Shown here piece by piece: positions 26,487 to 36,147 of a DNA stretch of 64,000 nt. This DNA is from Albidovulum aestuarii (GTDB taxonomy: Bacteria; Pseudomonadota; Alphaproteobacteria; Rhodobacterales; Rhodobacteraceae). The notes under the pieces are model-generated. The model did not search any database, had not been told where the DNA came from, and saw only the letters and a program-made list of their open reading frames with translations. Location: positions 600,552-664,551 of the forward strand of contig NZ_JASBQQ010000001.1 of the NCBI RefSeq assembly GCF_029961185.1, read 5' to 3'. The translations under genes were made by a program, and so were the position numbers. Each line of letters starts with the position of its first letter. Position 1 is the stretch's first letter.

Positions 26487-27716
26487 ATGAGGATGAGCCA
26501 GCAGTATCAGCCCCCGGCAGTCCGTTTTCTGAACCGGTCGACGCCGCCCCATATCGTGACGCTGGTCATGGTCACGGGGCTTTCGACGCTGGCGATGAAC
26601 ATCTTCCTGCCCTCCCTGCCCCGGATGACCGAATGGTTCGGCACAGAATATCGGGTGATGCAGCTCTCGGTATCGCTCTACCTCGGCTTCAGCGCGCTTC
26701 TTCAGATCGTGATCGGGCCAATTTCTGACCGGTTTGGGCGGCGCCCGGTTCTTCTGTGGTCGGTCGTCCTGTTCCTTGTCGCCACCCTCGGCACTTTGAT
26801 CGCGCCGACGGTTGGGGTCTTTCTGGTCTTTCGCATGCTTCAGGCGGTGATCGCGGCGGGCATGGTTCTCAGCCGAGCAGTCATCCGCGACATGGTGCCC
26901 GGCGAACAGGCCGCCTCGATGATCGGGTATGTGACAATGGGCATGTCGGTCGTTCCGATGATCGGCCCGGCCATCGGAGGCGTATTGGATGAGGTCTTTG
27001 GCTGGCAGGCGAATTTCGCCCTGCTCGTCGTATTGGGCGGAATGGTCCTGTGGCTGATCTGGGCCGATCACGGCGAAACTGCCATAGGCCGCACCGCACG
27101 TTTTGCCGATCAGGTCCGGCACTATCCCGAACTGCTGACCTCGCCGCGGTTCTGGGGTTATTGCCTGGCCGCCGCGTTTTCATCCGGCGCTTTCTTTGCC
27201 TATCTCGGCGGCGCGCCTTACGTCGGGTCTGAGATCTACCATATGTCATCCGGCATGTTGGGCATCTACTTCGCCGCACCGGCCTTGGGATACGCCTTCG
27301 GAAACTTTGTGTCCGGGCGGTATTCGGTCGCAATCGGCCTAAACCGGATGATCCTGACCGGCACGGTGATCACCGCATTCTGCATGGGGCTGCTGGCGCT
27401 GCTCGATTTCGCCGGACTGACCGGACCGAACCTGTTCTTCGGTCTGATCATCGCCGTCGGTCTTGGCAACGGAATGGCACTGCCCAACGCCAATGCCGGG
27501 ATGCTCTCGGTGCGGCCGGAACTGGCGGGTACCGCCTCGGGTCTTGGTGGCGCCATAATGATCGGTGGCGGTGCAGGCCTGTCGGCGCTTGCTGGCTGGG
27601 CCCTTGGATTCGGCGGCGGAGCCCTGCCACTCACACTCCTGATGTTGATCTCTTCGGTCTTTGCCGTCATCGCCATCGTCTTGGTCATTCGCCGCGCAGG
27701 ACGGCTTGGACTCTAG
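26487..27716 (+). CDS. MFS transporter, Bcr/CflA drug-efflux type
   Basis: A 409-residue inner-membrane protein with twelve hydrophobic helices. GPISDRFGRRPVLLWSVVLF (loop 2-3, motif A) and SRAVIRDMVPGEQAA with GPAIGGVLDEVFGW (motif C of proton-driven exporters) mark the DHA1 Bcr/CflA branch. It probably exports drugs or metabolites with inward proton flow. The start may also be the ATG two codons later. No regulator is adjacent on this strand except the LacI-type gene, which appears devoted to polyols. Confidence 0.88.
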   Translation: MRMSQQYQPPAVRFLNRSTPPHIVTLVMVTGLSTLAMNIFLPSLPRMTEWFGTEYRVMQLSVSLYLGFSALLQIVIGPISDRFGRRPVLLWSVVLFLVATLGTLIAPTVGVFLVFRMLQAVIAAGMVLSRAVIRDMVPGEQAASMIGYVTMGMSVVPMIGPAIGGVLDEVFGWQANFALLVVLGGMVLWLIWADHGETAIGRTARFADQVRHYPELLTSPRFWGYCLAAAFSSGAFFAYLGGAPYVGSEIYHMSSGMLGIYFAAPALGYAFGNFVSGRYSVAIGLNRMILTGTVITAFCMGLLALLDFAGLTGPNLFFGLIIAVGLGNGMALPNANAGMLSVRPELAGTASGLGGAIMIGGGAGLSALAGWALGFGGGALPLTLLMLISSVFAVIAIVLVIRRAGRLGL

Positions 27717-27753
27717 TGCTCCAATGACTTCGCTCTGCGGCCCAGAGCAGAAA

Positions 27754-27767
27754 TTTGCGCGCGAAAA
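27754..27767. promoter_or_regulatory. Operator-like palindrome upstream of the LacI-type gene
   Basis: TTTGCGCGCGAAAA is identical at 12 of 14 positions to the perfect palindrome TTTACGCGCGTAAA in front of smoE and has the central CG common in LacI-family operators. TTATAT follows at 27770-27775 and may be the -10 hexamer of the regulator gene, so binding here would repress it. Confidence 0.58.
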
Positions 27768-27852
27768 CATTATATGCCATTCATGAAGGACGCTCCGACC
27801 GTCCGATAGGAACGCCTCGAACTGATCGCAGACGCTTGCAAGGCACAACAGA

Positions 27853-28884
27853 ATGAACGATCCGAAGATCCGGAACATGGAAGAATTCGCAAGCGCCAGC
27901 GGGATCTCGCGGCCGACGGTTTCGAAATACTTCAACGATCCGCAAAGCGTGCGGGAATCCACCCGGCAACGCATCGAGGCGGCGCTGGAGCAGTACGACT
28001 ATCGCCCCAACATCTATGCGATCAACCAGAACCGGCGCCTGACCAAGAACATCGGCATTGTCGTGCCCTATCTCGCCGATCCGTTCTTTGCCGAGATCGC
28101 CCGCAATATCGAAAACCTTATTATCGCCTCTGGCTTCCGCACGATCCTGCTCAGTTCACATGGCGATCCCAAGCAGGAGTTGGACAACCTCGACTTGCTG
28201 CGATCCATCAAACCGGCAGGTGTCCTGCTTGCGCCTCTCGGGCGCGCTTCGGATCCGGCTGCGGTGAAGGCTTTCTGTGACGATGTGCCAACGGTTCTAT
28301 TCGACTGTAATATCAGTGATTTGGGCGAGGCTTTTATAGGGCACAACAACGTACAAGCGACGGAGCAGATCTGCGAATACCTGTGCCGGACCGGGGAACC
28401 GCCGGTCTTCTTCGAGATGCGCACCCCGCCCAATCCCAACGCCTATCGCCGCCGCAAAGCCTATTGCGAAGTCATGGAAAAGCTCGGCTTTCCTACCCAG
28501 CTGATCCAGGTTGACGGAGAGGGCTGGAACTTCGAGGAGATCGGCTATGTCGAAGGCAAGCGGGTGATCTCGCAACGCCTGCTAACCACGAACACCGTAC
28601 TGTGCAGCAACGACCGCCTCGCCATCGGCTTTTTGACCGCCGCCTTTGAGACGGGACAGCGCGTCGGTCGCGGCGAAGACTGCGCGCTGCGGGTCGCCGG
28701 TCACGATAACCACCCCTACTCACGTTTTACCTGCCCACCGCTCACCACCATCTCGCATGACTATGTGCTGATTGCCGAAAAAAGCGTCGAAACACTTCTG
28801 TCCTTTATCGAATCGGGCGAGCGGGCGCAAAGTCGCGAAACCACCCTGTTCGACGGCAAGCTCATGATGCGCAGTTCCGCGTAA
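27853..28884 (+). CDS. LacI-family transcriptional regulator of the polyol operon
   Basis: A 343-residue regulator. The helix-turn-helix is at residues 8-30 (MEEFASASGISRPTVSKYFN) with hinge helix near 45-58 (YDYRPNIYAINQNRRLTK), and the rest is a ribose-binding-like sensor domain (IGIVVPYLADPFFAEIARNI). It is the gene immediately before smoE on the same strand. Two similar 14-bp palindromes, one before its own gene and one before smoE, are its probable sites. Effector: presumably sorbitol, mannitol or a product such as fructose. In other bacteria these operons use AraC- or DeoR-type regulators, so this choice is notable. Confidence 0.9.
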   Translation: MNDPKIRNMEEFASASGISRPTVSKYFNDPQSVRESTRQRIEAALEQYDYRPNIYAINQNRRLTKNIGIVVPYLADPFFAEIARNIENLIIASGFRTILLSSHGDPKQELDNLDLLRSIKPAGVLLAPLGRASDPAAVKAFCDDVPTVLFDCNISDLGEAFIGHNNVQATEQICEYLCRTGEPPVFFEMRTPPNPNAYRRRKAYCEVMEKLGFPTQLIQVDGEGWNFEEIGYVEGKRVISQRLLTTNTVLCSNDRLAIGFLTAAFETGQRVGRGEDCALRVAGHDNHPYSRFTCPPLTTISHDYVLIAEKSVETLLSFIESGERAQSRETTLFDGKLMMRSSA

Positions 28885-28914
28885 GCGATTGGTTTCCCCT
28901 CGCTTCCATTTTTC

Positions 28915-28928
28915 TTTACGCGCGTAAA
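28915..28928. promoter_or_regulatory. Perfect 14-bp palindrome, operator of the smo operon
   Basis: TTTACGCGCGTAAA is a perfect palindrome with central CG. It ends 8 bases before the -35 hexamer of the smoE promoter. A near copy lies in front of the LacI-type gene at 27754-27767. The position upstream of -35 allows either activation or blocking of polymerase. Confidence 0.68.
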
Positions 28929-28936
28929 TTTTTAAT

Positions 28937-28965
28937 TTGACGGAGCGACAGGATTCTCGTTATCG
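28937..28965 (+). promoter_or_regulatory. smoE promoter, TTGACG-N17-TTATCG
   Basis: TTGACG (28937-28942) and TTATCG (28960-28965) are 17 bases apart, a good sigma-70-type spacing, and 36 bases before the smoE start. GGGAGGAG at 28988-28995 is the ribosome site. Confidence 0.55.
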
Positions 28966-29000
28966 TTAACAGGTCACATCCAATTACAGGGAGGAGTCGG

Positions 29001-30302
29001 ATGTACCTGAGGAACGCACTTTGTGCGGCAATGGCGCTTACGCTCGCAGCGGGCGGCGCGGCACAAGCCGAAAGCATCACGATCGCGACCGTGAACAACG
29101 GTGACATGATCCGCATGCAGGGTCTGACCGAGGATTTTACCGCCAAGACCGGTCACACCGTCGAATGGGTCACGCTGGAAGAAAACGTCCTGCGCCAGCG
29201 CGTCACGACTGATATCTCGACCAACGGCGGTCAGTTCGACATCATGACGATCGGCATGTACGAAACGCCGATCTGGGGTAAGAACGGCTGGCTCGTGCCG
29301 CTTGACGATCTGTCGGCCGACTACGATGTGGCCGATATCCTGCCGGCGATGTCCGGCGGACTTTCCTACGAAGGCACGCTTTATGCCGCGCCCTTCTATG
29401 GCGAAAGCTCGATGGTCATGTATCGGACCGACCTGATGGAAAAGGCCGGTCTATCCATGCCCGAGGCTCCGACCTGGGAGTTCATCCGCGAAGCGGCTGC
29501 AGCGATGACCGACCGCGACAACGACATCAACGGCATCTGCCTGCGCGGCAAGGCCGGTTGGGGTGAAGGCGGCGCCTTCATCACCGCGATGTCCAACTCG
29601 TTCGGCGCGCGCTGGTTCGACGAAAGCTGGAAGCCTACTTTCGACAGCGAGGCATGGGCCAACACGCTCAACTTTTACAAGGGCATGATGGATGAATCCG
29701 GCCCGGCCGGTTACGCCACCAACGGCTTCAACGAAAACCTGTCGCTCTTCCAGCAGGGCAAGTGCGGCATGTGGATCGACGCCACCGTCGCGGCCTCTTT
29801 CGTGACCAATCCGAACGACTCCACGGTGGCCGACAGCGTCGGCTTTGCGCTGGCGCCGGATAACGGCCTCGGCAAGCGGTCGAACTGGCTCTGGGCCTGG
29901 GCACTTGCCATCCCGGCCGGCACCCAGAAAGAAGCTGCTGCGAAAGAGTTCATCGAATGGGCGACGTCAAAATCGTACATCGAACTCGTCGCCGCCAAGG
30001 AAGGCTGGGCCAACGTGCCCCCGGGCGCCCGGACCTCGCTCTATGAGAACCCGGACTACCTGGCCGTTCCCTTCGCCAAGATGACGCTCGAGTCGATCCT
30101 CTCGGCTGATCCGAACAACCCGACGGTCGACCCGGTCCCCTATGTCGGCATCCAGTTCGCCGCCATTCCGGAATTCGCGGGTATCGCGACCGATGTGAGC
30201 CAGGAATTCTCGGCCGCCTATGCCGGTCAGCAGACCGTCGAGGAAGCCCTGGAAAAAGCCCAGGCGATTGCCACGGACGCAATGGAAGCCGCCGGCTACT
30301 GA
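29001..30302 (+). CDS. smoE: Sorbitol/mannitol ABC transporter substrate-binding protein
   Basis: A 433-residue periplasmic protein with signal peptide (about residues 1-24, ending AAQA). The mature protein is a type-2 binding protein (family 1 of extracellular solute binders): EWVTLEENVLRQRVTTDIST, FDIMTIGMYETPIWGKNGWL and GKCGMWIDATVAASF. Close resemblance to SmoE of Rhodobacter sphaeroides is recalled from family knowledge. It opens the operon smoE-smoF-smoG-smoK-smoS-mtlK. A strong hairpin follows the gene, likely to give more binding protein than permease. Confidence 0.93.
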   Translation: MYLRNALCAAMALTLAAGGAAQAESITIATVNNGDMIRMQGLTEDFTAKTGHTVEWVTLEENVLRQRVTTDISTNGGQFDIMTIGMYETPIWGKNGWLVPLDDLSADYDVADILPAMSGGLSYEGTLYAAPFYGESSMVMYRTDLMEKAGLSMPEAPTWEFIREAAAAMTDRDNDINGICLRGKAGWGEGGAFITAMSNSFGARWFDESWKPTFDSEAWANTLNFYKGMMDESGPAGYATNGFNENLSLFQQGKCGMWIDATVAASFVTNPNDSTVADSVGFALAPDNGLGKRSNWLWAWALAIPAGTQKEAAAKEFIEWATSKSYIELVAAKEGWANVPPGARTSLYENPDYLAVPFAKMTLESILSADPNNPTVDPVPYVGIQFAAIPEFAGIATDVSQEFSAAYAGQQTVEEALEKAQAIATDAMEAAGY

Positions 30303-30319
30303 GCCCCGGCACGTCTGAT

Positions 30320-30345
30320 CCAGAGGGCGGCAATCCGCCCTCTGG
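30320..30345 (+). terminator. 11-bp perfect hairpin between smoE and smoF
   Basis: CCAGAGGGCGG (30320-30330), loop CAAT, CCGCCCTCTGG (30335-30345), no T run. Such intercistronic hairpins behind binding-protein genes usually protect the upstream message and partly stop transcription, which sets a high ratio of binding protein to permease. Confidence 0.65.
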
Positions 30346-30420
30346 CACCCCATAAATCCTTGCCAGGCCAAAGTCACCGCAAGCACTGTGCTTCGTGCAC
30401 AATCAAGGGAGGTTTGCCCG

Positions 30421-31287
30421 ATGGCCACGAAAGCTTCACGTTCCGCTGCCCGGATCATGATGGCCCCCGCCGTCATCCTGCTTCTTGGCTGGATGCTCGT
30501 CCCCCTGATCATGACCCTGTGGTTCTCGTTCCGCACCTATCTGCCGCTCCGCGGCGGTGATCTGGGATTTGCCGGTATCGACAACTACATCCGCTTTGTC
30601 ACCTCGTCGGCCTTTTGGCCTGCAGTTGTGGCGACCATGACCATCGTCGTCGGTGCATTGCTGATCACGGTTGTCTTCGGCGTGCTTCTCGCGCTTCTGC
30701 TTGACCAGCCGATGTGGGGTCAGGGGATCGTGCGCATCCTTGTCATCGCGCCCTTCTTCGTCATGCCGACCGTCTCGGGCCTTGTTTGGAAGAACATGTT
30801 CCTCGACTCGGTCAACGGCCTCTTTTCTCATGTTTTCAAGTTCTTCGGGGCGACGCCGGTCGAATGGATGATCGACAAACCCTTCTTCAGCATCATCCTG
30901 ATCGTCAGCTGGCAGTGGCTGCCTTTCGCCACGCTGATCCTCCTGACCGCGATCCAGTCGCTCGACAGCGAACAGCTCGAAGCCGCCGAGATGGACGGCG
31001 CGCCGCCCCTGAAGCGGTTCTGGTTCATCACCATCCCGCATCTGAGCCGCGCGATTACCGTCGTCCTCCTGATCGAGACGATCTTCCTGCTGTCGATCTT
31101 TGCCGAGATCTTCGTCACCACCGCCGGTGCATTCGGCACCAAGACGCTCACCTACCTGATCTTCCAGCGCGTGCTGGAAAGCCAGAATGTGGGTCTCGGT
31201 TCCGCCGGTGGTGTCTACGCAATCGTCCTTGCCAACATCGTTGCCTTCTTCCTGATGCGCATCGTCGGCAAGAACCTGGACGCGTGA
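30421..31287 (+). CDS. smoF: Polyol ABC transporter permease 1
   Basis: A 288-residue inner-membrane permease with six helices, pairing with SmoG. The EAA loop that contacts the ATPase is visible as EQLEAAEMDGAPPLKRFWFI followed by TIPHLSRAI. The start is placed at MATKASRS because GGGAGG precedes it by 6 bases; the frame continues upstream without family similarity. It lies after the smoE hairpin and 8 bases before smoG. Confidence 0.93.
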   Translation: MATKASRSAARIMMAPAVILLLGWMLVPLIMTLWFSFRTYLPLRGGDLGFAGIDNYIRFVTSSAFWPAVVATMTIVVGALLITVVFGVLLALLLDQPMWGQGIVRILVIAPFFVMPTVSGLVWKNMFLDSVNGLFSHVFKFFGATPVEWMIDKPFFSIILIVSWQWLPFATLILLTAIQSLDSEQLEAAEMDGAPPLKRFWFITIPHLSRAITVVLLIETIFLLSIFAEIFVTTAGAFGTKTLTYLIFQRVLESQNVGLGSAGGVYAIVLANIVAFFLMRIVGKNLDA

Positions 31288-31295
31288 GGTAAATC

Positions 31296-32126
31296 ATGGC
31301 CCGTGCAGTCACCAGCCGCCGCAAGACGATCAACACCGCCCTCGCCTGGGGTGTCGGCCTGATCATCTTCTTCCCGATCCTCTGGACGATCCTGACCAGC
31401 TTCAAGACCGAGGGCGACGCCATCGCCTATCCGCCGAAGTTCCTGTTCTTCGACTGGACGCTGGAGAATTATTCCGTCGTGCAGGAGCGTTCGGACTACA
31501 TGCGCTATCTGTGGAACTCGGTGATCATCGCCGGAGGGTCCACGCTGCTCGGCATCATCATCGCCGTGCCTGCCGCATGGTCGATGGCCTTCGTGCCGTC
31601 GAAGCGGACCAAGGACATCCTGATGTGGATGCTCTCCACCAAGATGCTTCCGGCCGTGGGTGTGCTCTACCCGATCTACCTGATGTTCATCAAACTCGGG
31701 CTTCTCGACACCCGCATCGGCCTTGTCATCGTCCTGATGCTCATCAACCTGCCGATCATTGTCTGGATGCTTTACACCTATTTCAAGGAAATCCCCGGTG
31801 AGATCCTTGAAGCTGCGCGGATGGATGGCGCAACGCTGAAGGAAGAAATCCTGCACGTTCTGACGCCGATGGCGGTACCGGGCATCGCCTCGACCATCCT
31901 TCTGAACGTCATCCTTGCATGGAACGAAGCCTTCTGGACGCTCAACCTGACCGCCGCCAAAGCCGGTCCGCTCACGGCCTTCATCGCCAGCTATTCCAGC
32001 CCTGAGGGCCTTTTCTACGCAAAGCTCAGCGCGGCCTCGACCATGGCAATCGCACCGATACTGATCCTCGGCTGGTTCAGCCAGAAGCAACTCGTACGCG
32101 GCCTGACTTTTGGCGCAGTGAAATAA
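31296..32126 (+). CDS. smoG: Polyol ABC transporter permease 2
   Basis: A 276-residue inner-membrane permease of the MalG type. It starts [20 protein letters not shown], has six helices, and shows the EAA loop as [20 protein letters not shown] then [10 protein letters not shown]. It pairs with SmoF and the ATPase SmoK. The start lies 8 bases after the smoF stop codon. Confidence 0.93.
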   Translation: MARAVTSRRKTINTALAWGVGLIIFFPILWTILTSFKTEGDAIAYPPKFLFFDWTLENYSVVQERSDYMRYLWNSVIIAGGSTLLGIIIAVPAAWSMAFVPSKRTKDILMWMLSTKMLPAVGVLYPIYLMFIKLGLLDTRIGLVIVLMLINLPIIVWMLYTYFKEIPGEILEAARMDGATLKEEILHVLTPMAVPGIASTILLNVILAWNEAFWTLNLTAAKAGPLTAFIASYSSPEGLFYAKLSAASTMAIAPILILGWFSQKQLVRGLTFGAVK

Positions 32127-32137
32127 GGACGACTGAT

Positions 32138-33142
32138 ATGGGACGCATCGTACTTGAGAAAGTCACCAAACGTTTCGGCGAGGTGGAGGTCATTCCACCC
32201 CTGGACCTGACCATCGAGGATGGCGAGTTTGCAGTCTTCGTTGGCCCGTCGGGCTGCGGCAAGTCCACGCTCCTGCGGCTGATCGCGGGGCTGGAGGACG
32301 TGTCGAGCGGCAACATCGCCATCGACGGGCAGGACGCGACCAGCACACCACCGGCCAAGCGCGGTCTGGCCATGGTGTTCCAGTCCTACGCGCTCTACCC
32401 GCACATGTCGGTGCGCAAGAACATCGCCTTCCCGCTCAAGATGGCCAAACTCGATCAGGCCGAGATCGACAAGCGCGTGAACGGCGCGGCCTCGGTTCTC
32501 AACCTGTCGGATTATCTCGACCGTCGCCCCGGCCAATTGTCAGGCGGTCAGCGTCAGCGTGTCGCCATCGGCCGCGCCATCGTGCGGGAACCGGCGGCAT
32601 TTCTCTTTGACGAACCGCTGTCAAACCTCGACGCGGCGTTGCGCGTCGGTATGCGGCTGGAGATATCCGAGCTGCACAAGCGCCTTGAGACGACGATGAT
32701 CTATGTCACCCACGACCAGGTCGAGGCGATGACCATGGCCGACAAGATCGTGGTTCTGCGGGCTGGCAATATCGAACAGGTCGGTTCGCCTCTGGAACTG
32801 TACCACTCACCCCGGAACATCTTTGTCGCGGGTTTCATCGGGTCGCCCCGGATGAACTTTATCGAAGGCGATGTGGCCGCGAAATACGGCGCACATACAA
32901 TCGGCATCCGCCCCGAACATATCGCTGTGTCGGAGAGCGAGGGCACATGGTCCGGCACCGTCGGTGTCGCGGAGCATCTCGGCTCCGACACCTTCTTTCA
33001 CGTCCACCAGACCGGACTGGCCGAGACGATGACCATCCGCGCCGACGGTGAGGTCGGCTTCCGCCACGGGGACCGTATTCACCTGACCCCGCGCGAGGAC
33101 GTCATCCATAAATTCGACGCGAAGGGCCTTCGGATCGCATGA
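32138..33142 (+). CDS. smoK: Polyol ABC transporter ATP-binding protein
   Basis: A 334-residue ATPase of the MalK/UgpC type. Walker [13 protein letters not shown] (about residues 36-47), signature [15 protein letters not shown], Walker [16 protein letters not shown] and the H-loop [10 protein letters not shown] are all intact. The C-terminal quarter is a TOBE-type regulatory domain ([18 protein letters not shown]). It drives uptake through SmoFG. Its last codon and stop overlap the smoS start by 4 bases (ATGA). Confidence 0.95.
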   Translation: MGRIVLEKVTKRFGEVEVIPPLDLTIEDGEFAVFVGPSGCGKSTLLRLIAGLEDVSSGNIAIDGQDATSTPPAKRGLAMVFQSYALYPHMSVRKNIAFPLKMAKLDQAEIDKRVNGAASVLNLSDYLDRRPGQLSGGQRQRVAIGRAIVREPAAFLFDEPLSNLDAALRVGMRLEISELHKRLETTMIYVTHDQVEAMTMADKIVVLRAGNIEQVGSPLELYHSPRNIFVAGFIGSPRMNFIEGDVAAKYGAHTIGIRPEHIAVSESEGTWSGTVGVAEHLGSDTFFHVHQTGLAETMTIRADGEVGFRHGDRIHLTPREDVIHKFDAKGLRIA

Positions 33143-33912
33143 AACGGCTTGACGGCAAAACCGCGCTGATCACCGGCGCTGCGCGCGGCATCGGTCGCGC
33201 CTTTGCCGAAGCCTATATCGGCGAAGGCGCCCGCGTCGCCATCGCCGATATCGACTTCGCGCGGGCCCGGGAAACAGCGCGGGACCTTGGCGATGCGGCG
33301 ATCGCGGTCGAACTGGACGTGACCCGGCAGGACAGCATTGACGCCGCTGTCGCCGCCGCCGCTGACCAGCTTGGACAGATCGACATCCTGATCAACAATG
33401 CTGCGATCTTCACCGCCGCACCGATTGTCGAGATCAGCCGTGCCGACTACGCCCGCACCTTCGAGATCAATGTCGCAGGCACGCTTTTCATGATGCAGGC
33501 CGTCGCCCGCCACATGATCGACCGCGGTATCCGCGGGCGCATCATCAACATGGCCAGCCAGGCCGGCCGGCGCGGCGAAAGCCTCGTCGCCGTTTATTGC
33601 GCCACCAAGGCCGCCGTCATCAGCCTGACCCAGTCAGCCGGGCTGAACCTTATCCGCCACGGGATCAACGTGAACGCCATCGCGCCGGGCGTGGTCGACG
33701 GCGAACACTGGGACGGTGTCGACGCCTTCTTTGCCAAATACGAAGGCAAGGCCCCCGGTCAGAAAAAGCGCGAGGTGGGCGAGGCCGTCCCCTATGGCCG
33801 CATGGGCCGCGCCGGGGACCTCACCGGCATGGCGATCTTCCTTGCCAGCGACGAGGCCGAATATGTCGTGGCCCAATGCTACAACGTCGATGGCGGCCAG
33901 TGGATGAGTTAA
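33139..33912 (+). CDS. smoS: Sorbitol (L-iditol/galactitol) dehydrogenase, SDR family
   Basis: A 257-residue NAD-dependent short-chain dehydrogenase that oxidises D-sorbitol to D-fructose and also galactitol or L-iditol in relatives. [11 protein letters not shown] is the cofactor loop; Ser140, Tyr153 and Lys157 (in [11 protein letters not shown]) form the catalytic set, at the same numbering as I recall for the crystallised Rhodobacter enzyme. NNAAI and the C-terminal NVDGGQWMS also agree. The start overlaps the smoK stop by 4 bases and the stop TAA overlaps an ATG of the next gene. Confidence 0.94.
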   Translation: MKRLDGKTALITGAARGIGRAFAEAYIGEGARVAIADIDFARARETARDLGDAAIAVELDVTRQDSIDAAVAAAADQLGQIDILINNAAIFTAAPIVEISRADYARTFEINVAGTLFMMQAVARHMIDRGIRGRIINMASQAGRRGESLVAVYCATKAAVISLTQSAGLNLIRHGINVNAIAPGVVDGEHWDGVDAFFAKYEGKAPGQKKREVGEAVPYGRMGRAGDLTGMAIFLASDEAEYVVAQCYNVDGGQWMS

Positions 33913-33941
33913 TGAACAGCATGATGCGGGAACCCCGACCG

Positions 33942-35405
33942 ATGAAACTCTCCAACGCGACGCTTGCCTCCCTGCCCGATGGCGTCGTGCGGCCGAATTA
34001 CGATCGTGCGGGCCTGACGCCGGGCATCGTGCATATCGGCCTCGGAAACTTTCACCGTGCACATCAGGCCTGGTACCTGCACCGACTCATGCAGGAAGGA
34101 CGCGCACTGGACTGGGCGATCATCGGCGCCGGTATCCGCCCCTATGACGCTGCCATGCGTGACAAGCTTCTCGCACAGGATTGTCTGACCACGTTGATCG
34201 AACTGGCCCCCTCGACACGGTCGGCCGAGGTCACCGGAGCAATGATCGACTATCTGCCCGTGGAAGACGGCAACGGACCCCTGATCCGCGCAATGGCCGA
34301 CCCCCGAATCCGCATCGTCTCCCTGACTGTGACCGAAGGGGGGTACTACGTCGATCCGGCGAGCGGCGAGTTCGACACCAGCCATCCCGATATTCAGCAT
34401 GACATCAATCATCCTGACCGACCTTGCACCGTCTTCGGAACAATGGTCGCGGCCTTGAAGAAACGCAGGGCAGCGGGGCATCCCCCTTTTACCTGCATGA
34501 GCTGCGACAATCTCCAGGGCAACGGCAACATCCTGCGCCGCACACTCGTCCCTCTCGCCCGCCTTACGGACCCGGGGCTGGCAGACTGGATCGAGACCGA
34601 GGGGGCGTTTCCGAACTCCATGGTCGATTGCATTGTCCCTGCAACCGGCACCCAGGAGGTCGCTCTGGCCCGGTCGCTCGGCATTGATGACGCGGCGCCT
34701 GTGACCCACGAACCCTTCCGGCAATGGGTGATCGAAGACCGTTTCTGCGCTGGACGCCCCGATTGGGACAGTGTCGGTGCGACGTTCACCGACCGTGTGC
34801 ATGACTACGAGGCCATGAAAATCCGCATCCTCAATGCCGGTCATCAGGTTCTTGCCAATGTGGGCGAACTTCTTTCGGTCCCGACGATCAGCGGCTGTAT
34901 GGCGGACCCCCTTATCAGCACCTTTTTCGACAAGGTGGAGCGGGAAGAGATCCTGCCCTATGTCTCGCCCGTGCCGGGAATGACACCTGCGGTCTATCTT
35001 GACCTGATCAAAAGCCGCTTTGCCAATCCGGCGATCCATGACACGACCCGTCGGGTCGCGTTCGACGGATCGTCCCGGCACACCGGTTTCGTGCTGCCGA
35101 TCCTGCGCGATGCGCTGGCCGCCGGGGGACCGGTCAAGGGGCTCGTCCTTGTCGAGGCGCTCTGGGCCCGGATGTGCGCGGGTGTCCGCGAGGACGGCAG
35201 CCGGATCGAGGCAAATGACCCCCACTGGGCGGATCTTCTTGCAGCCGCGAACGCTGCCCGGACGTGTCCGCGGGCATGGCTTGAACAGAGCCAGTTCTAC
35301 GGTGATCTGACAGACGAGGCCGGCTTTGCCGATGCCTTCGACGGCTGGCTCCGCCTGATCTGGAGCGAGGGTGCCAGCGCCGCGCTTGCGAAGTACACCG
35401 CCTGA
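33942..35405 (+). CDS. mtlK: Mannitol 2-dehydrogenase (polyol long-chain dehydrogenase)
   Basis: A 487-residue NAD-dependent enzyme that converts D-mannitol (and related polyols such as D-arabinitol) to the ketose. GIVHIGLGNFHRAHQAWYL is the N-terminal cofactor loop, SLTVTEGGYYVD and SCDNLQGNG follow, and the catalytic Lys is in MKIRILNAGHQ. I prefer the start MKLSNATLASLP, which is the common beginning of the family; an ATG 30 bases upstream (33912), overlapping the smoS stop, is the alternative. It ends the polyol operon; no fructokinase or xylulokinase gene follows here. Confidence 0.93.
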   Translation: MKLSNATLASLPDGVVRPNYDRAGLTPGIVHIGLGNFHRAHQAWYLHRLMQEGRALDWAIIGAGIRPYDAAMRDKLLAQDCLTTLIELAPSTRSAEVTGAMIDYLPVEDGNGPLIRAMADPRIRIVSLTVTEGGYYVDPASGEFDTSHPDIQHDINHPDRPCTVFGTMVAALKKRRAAGHPPFTCMSCDNLQGNGNILRRTLVPLARLTDPGLADWIETEGAFPNSMVDCIVPATGTQEVALARSLGIDDAAPVTHEPFRQWVIEDRFCAGRPDWDSVGATFTDRVHDYEAMKIRILNAGHQVLANVGELLSVPTISGCMADPLISTFFDKVEREEILPYVSPVPGMTPAVYLDLIKSRFANPAIHDTTRRVAFDGSSRHTGFVLPILRDALAAGGPVKGLVLVEALWARMCAGVREDGSRIEANDPHWADLLAAANAARTCPRAWLEQSQFYGDLTDEAGFADAFDGWLRLIWSEGASAALAKYTA

Positions 35406-35484
35406 CCCGCCCCCTATCGCCCGATCCCGCTCGCGCATATAAGATCATCAGCGCGAGGACGCGGCGACGAACGGGCAGCAGATC

Positions 35485-36147
35485 TTGAAACAGCAATCCC
35501 CCGATATGCCCGAAAAGGGTCCGGCCCCGGCCGGGCTCGACGGGCTGATCGCCTGCCCAACCTGCGATGCGCTTCATAACATCGCACCGGTTCCGCCGGG
35601 ATCAAAGGCGCGTTGCCATCGCTGCCACACGGTCCTGATGACCCCCCGTCAGGGCGCAATGACCCGGATCGTCATGCTGGCGGCGACGGCGGCTGTCCTG
35701 ATGATCGCCGCGATCTTTTTTCCCTTCCTCGAACTGCAAGTCGGCGGCCTCAGTCGAAAAAGTTCGGTCTTTGACGCGATCACCGCGTTCAGCGCAAGCG
35801 GCATGCTGCCGCTATCCATCGCGGTTGCCGCGCTGATCGTCGTCCTGCCATTCGCCCGGCTCGTGGCCATCGCCTATGCGCTGGGGCCGATGGCACTTGG
35901 CTGGCATCCGGCGCCACAGGCCGCGCGGGCCTTCCGCTGGGCCGAGGCGACCCGGCCCTGGGCGATGGCCGAGATCTTTATCGTCGGCGTTGCAGTCGCG
36001 CTGGTAAAAATCACCGGGCTTGCCAAGGTCACGCCCGGCCCGGCATTCTGGGCCTTCGCGGCCCTGGTTCTGGTCACCGTCCTCAAGGACTCGTTCATGT
36101 GCAGGCTGACAGTATGGAAAACGCTCGAAGAACGCAGTCGGTCCTGA
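35485..36147 (+). CDS. pqiA: PqiA-type membrane protein, first half
   Basis: A 220-residue inner-membrane protein. It begins with a zinc-ribbon pair (CPTC and CHRC at about 26-29 and 47-50) and has four hydrophobic helices (59-80, 107-128, 155-175, 180-200). Text such as FFPFLELQVGG and ARAFRWAEATRPWAMAEIFI is of the paraquat-inducible protein A family. In E. coli a single PqiA carries two such modules; here each is a separate gene. It probably supports the MCE protein PqiB in moving lipids between membranes. The next gene starts inside its last 34 bases. Confidence 0.87.
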   Translation: MKQQSPDMPEKGPAPAGLDGLIACPTCDALHNIAPVPPGSKARCHRCHTVLMTPRQGAMTRIVMLAATAAVLMIAAIFFPFLELQVGGLSRKSSVFDAITAFSASGMLPLSIAVAALIVVLPFARLVAIAYALGPMALGWHPAPQAARAFRWAEATRPWAMAEIFIVGVAVALVKITGLAKVTPGPAFWAFAALVLVTVLKDSFMCRLTVWKTLEERSRS

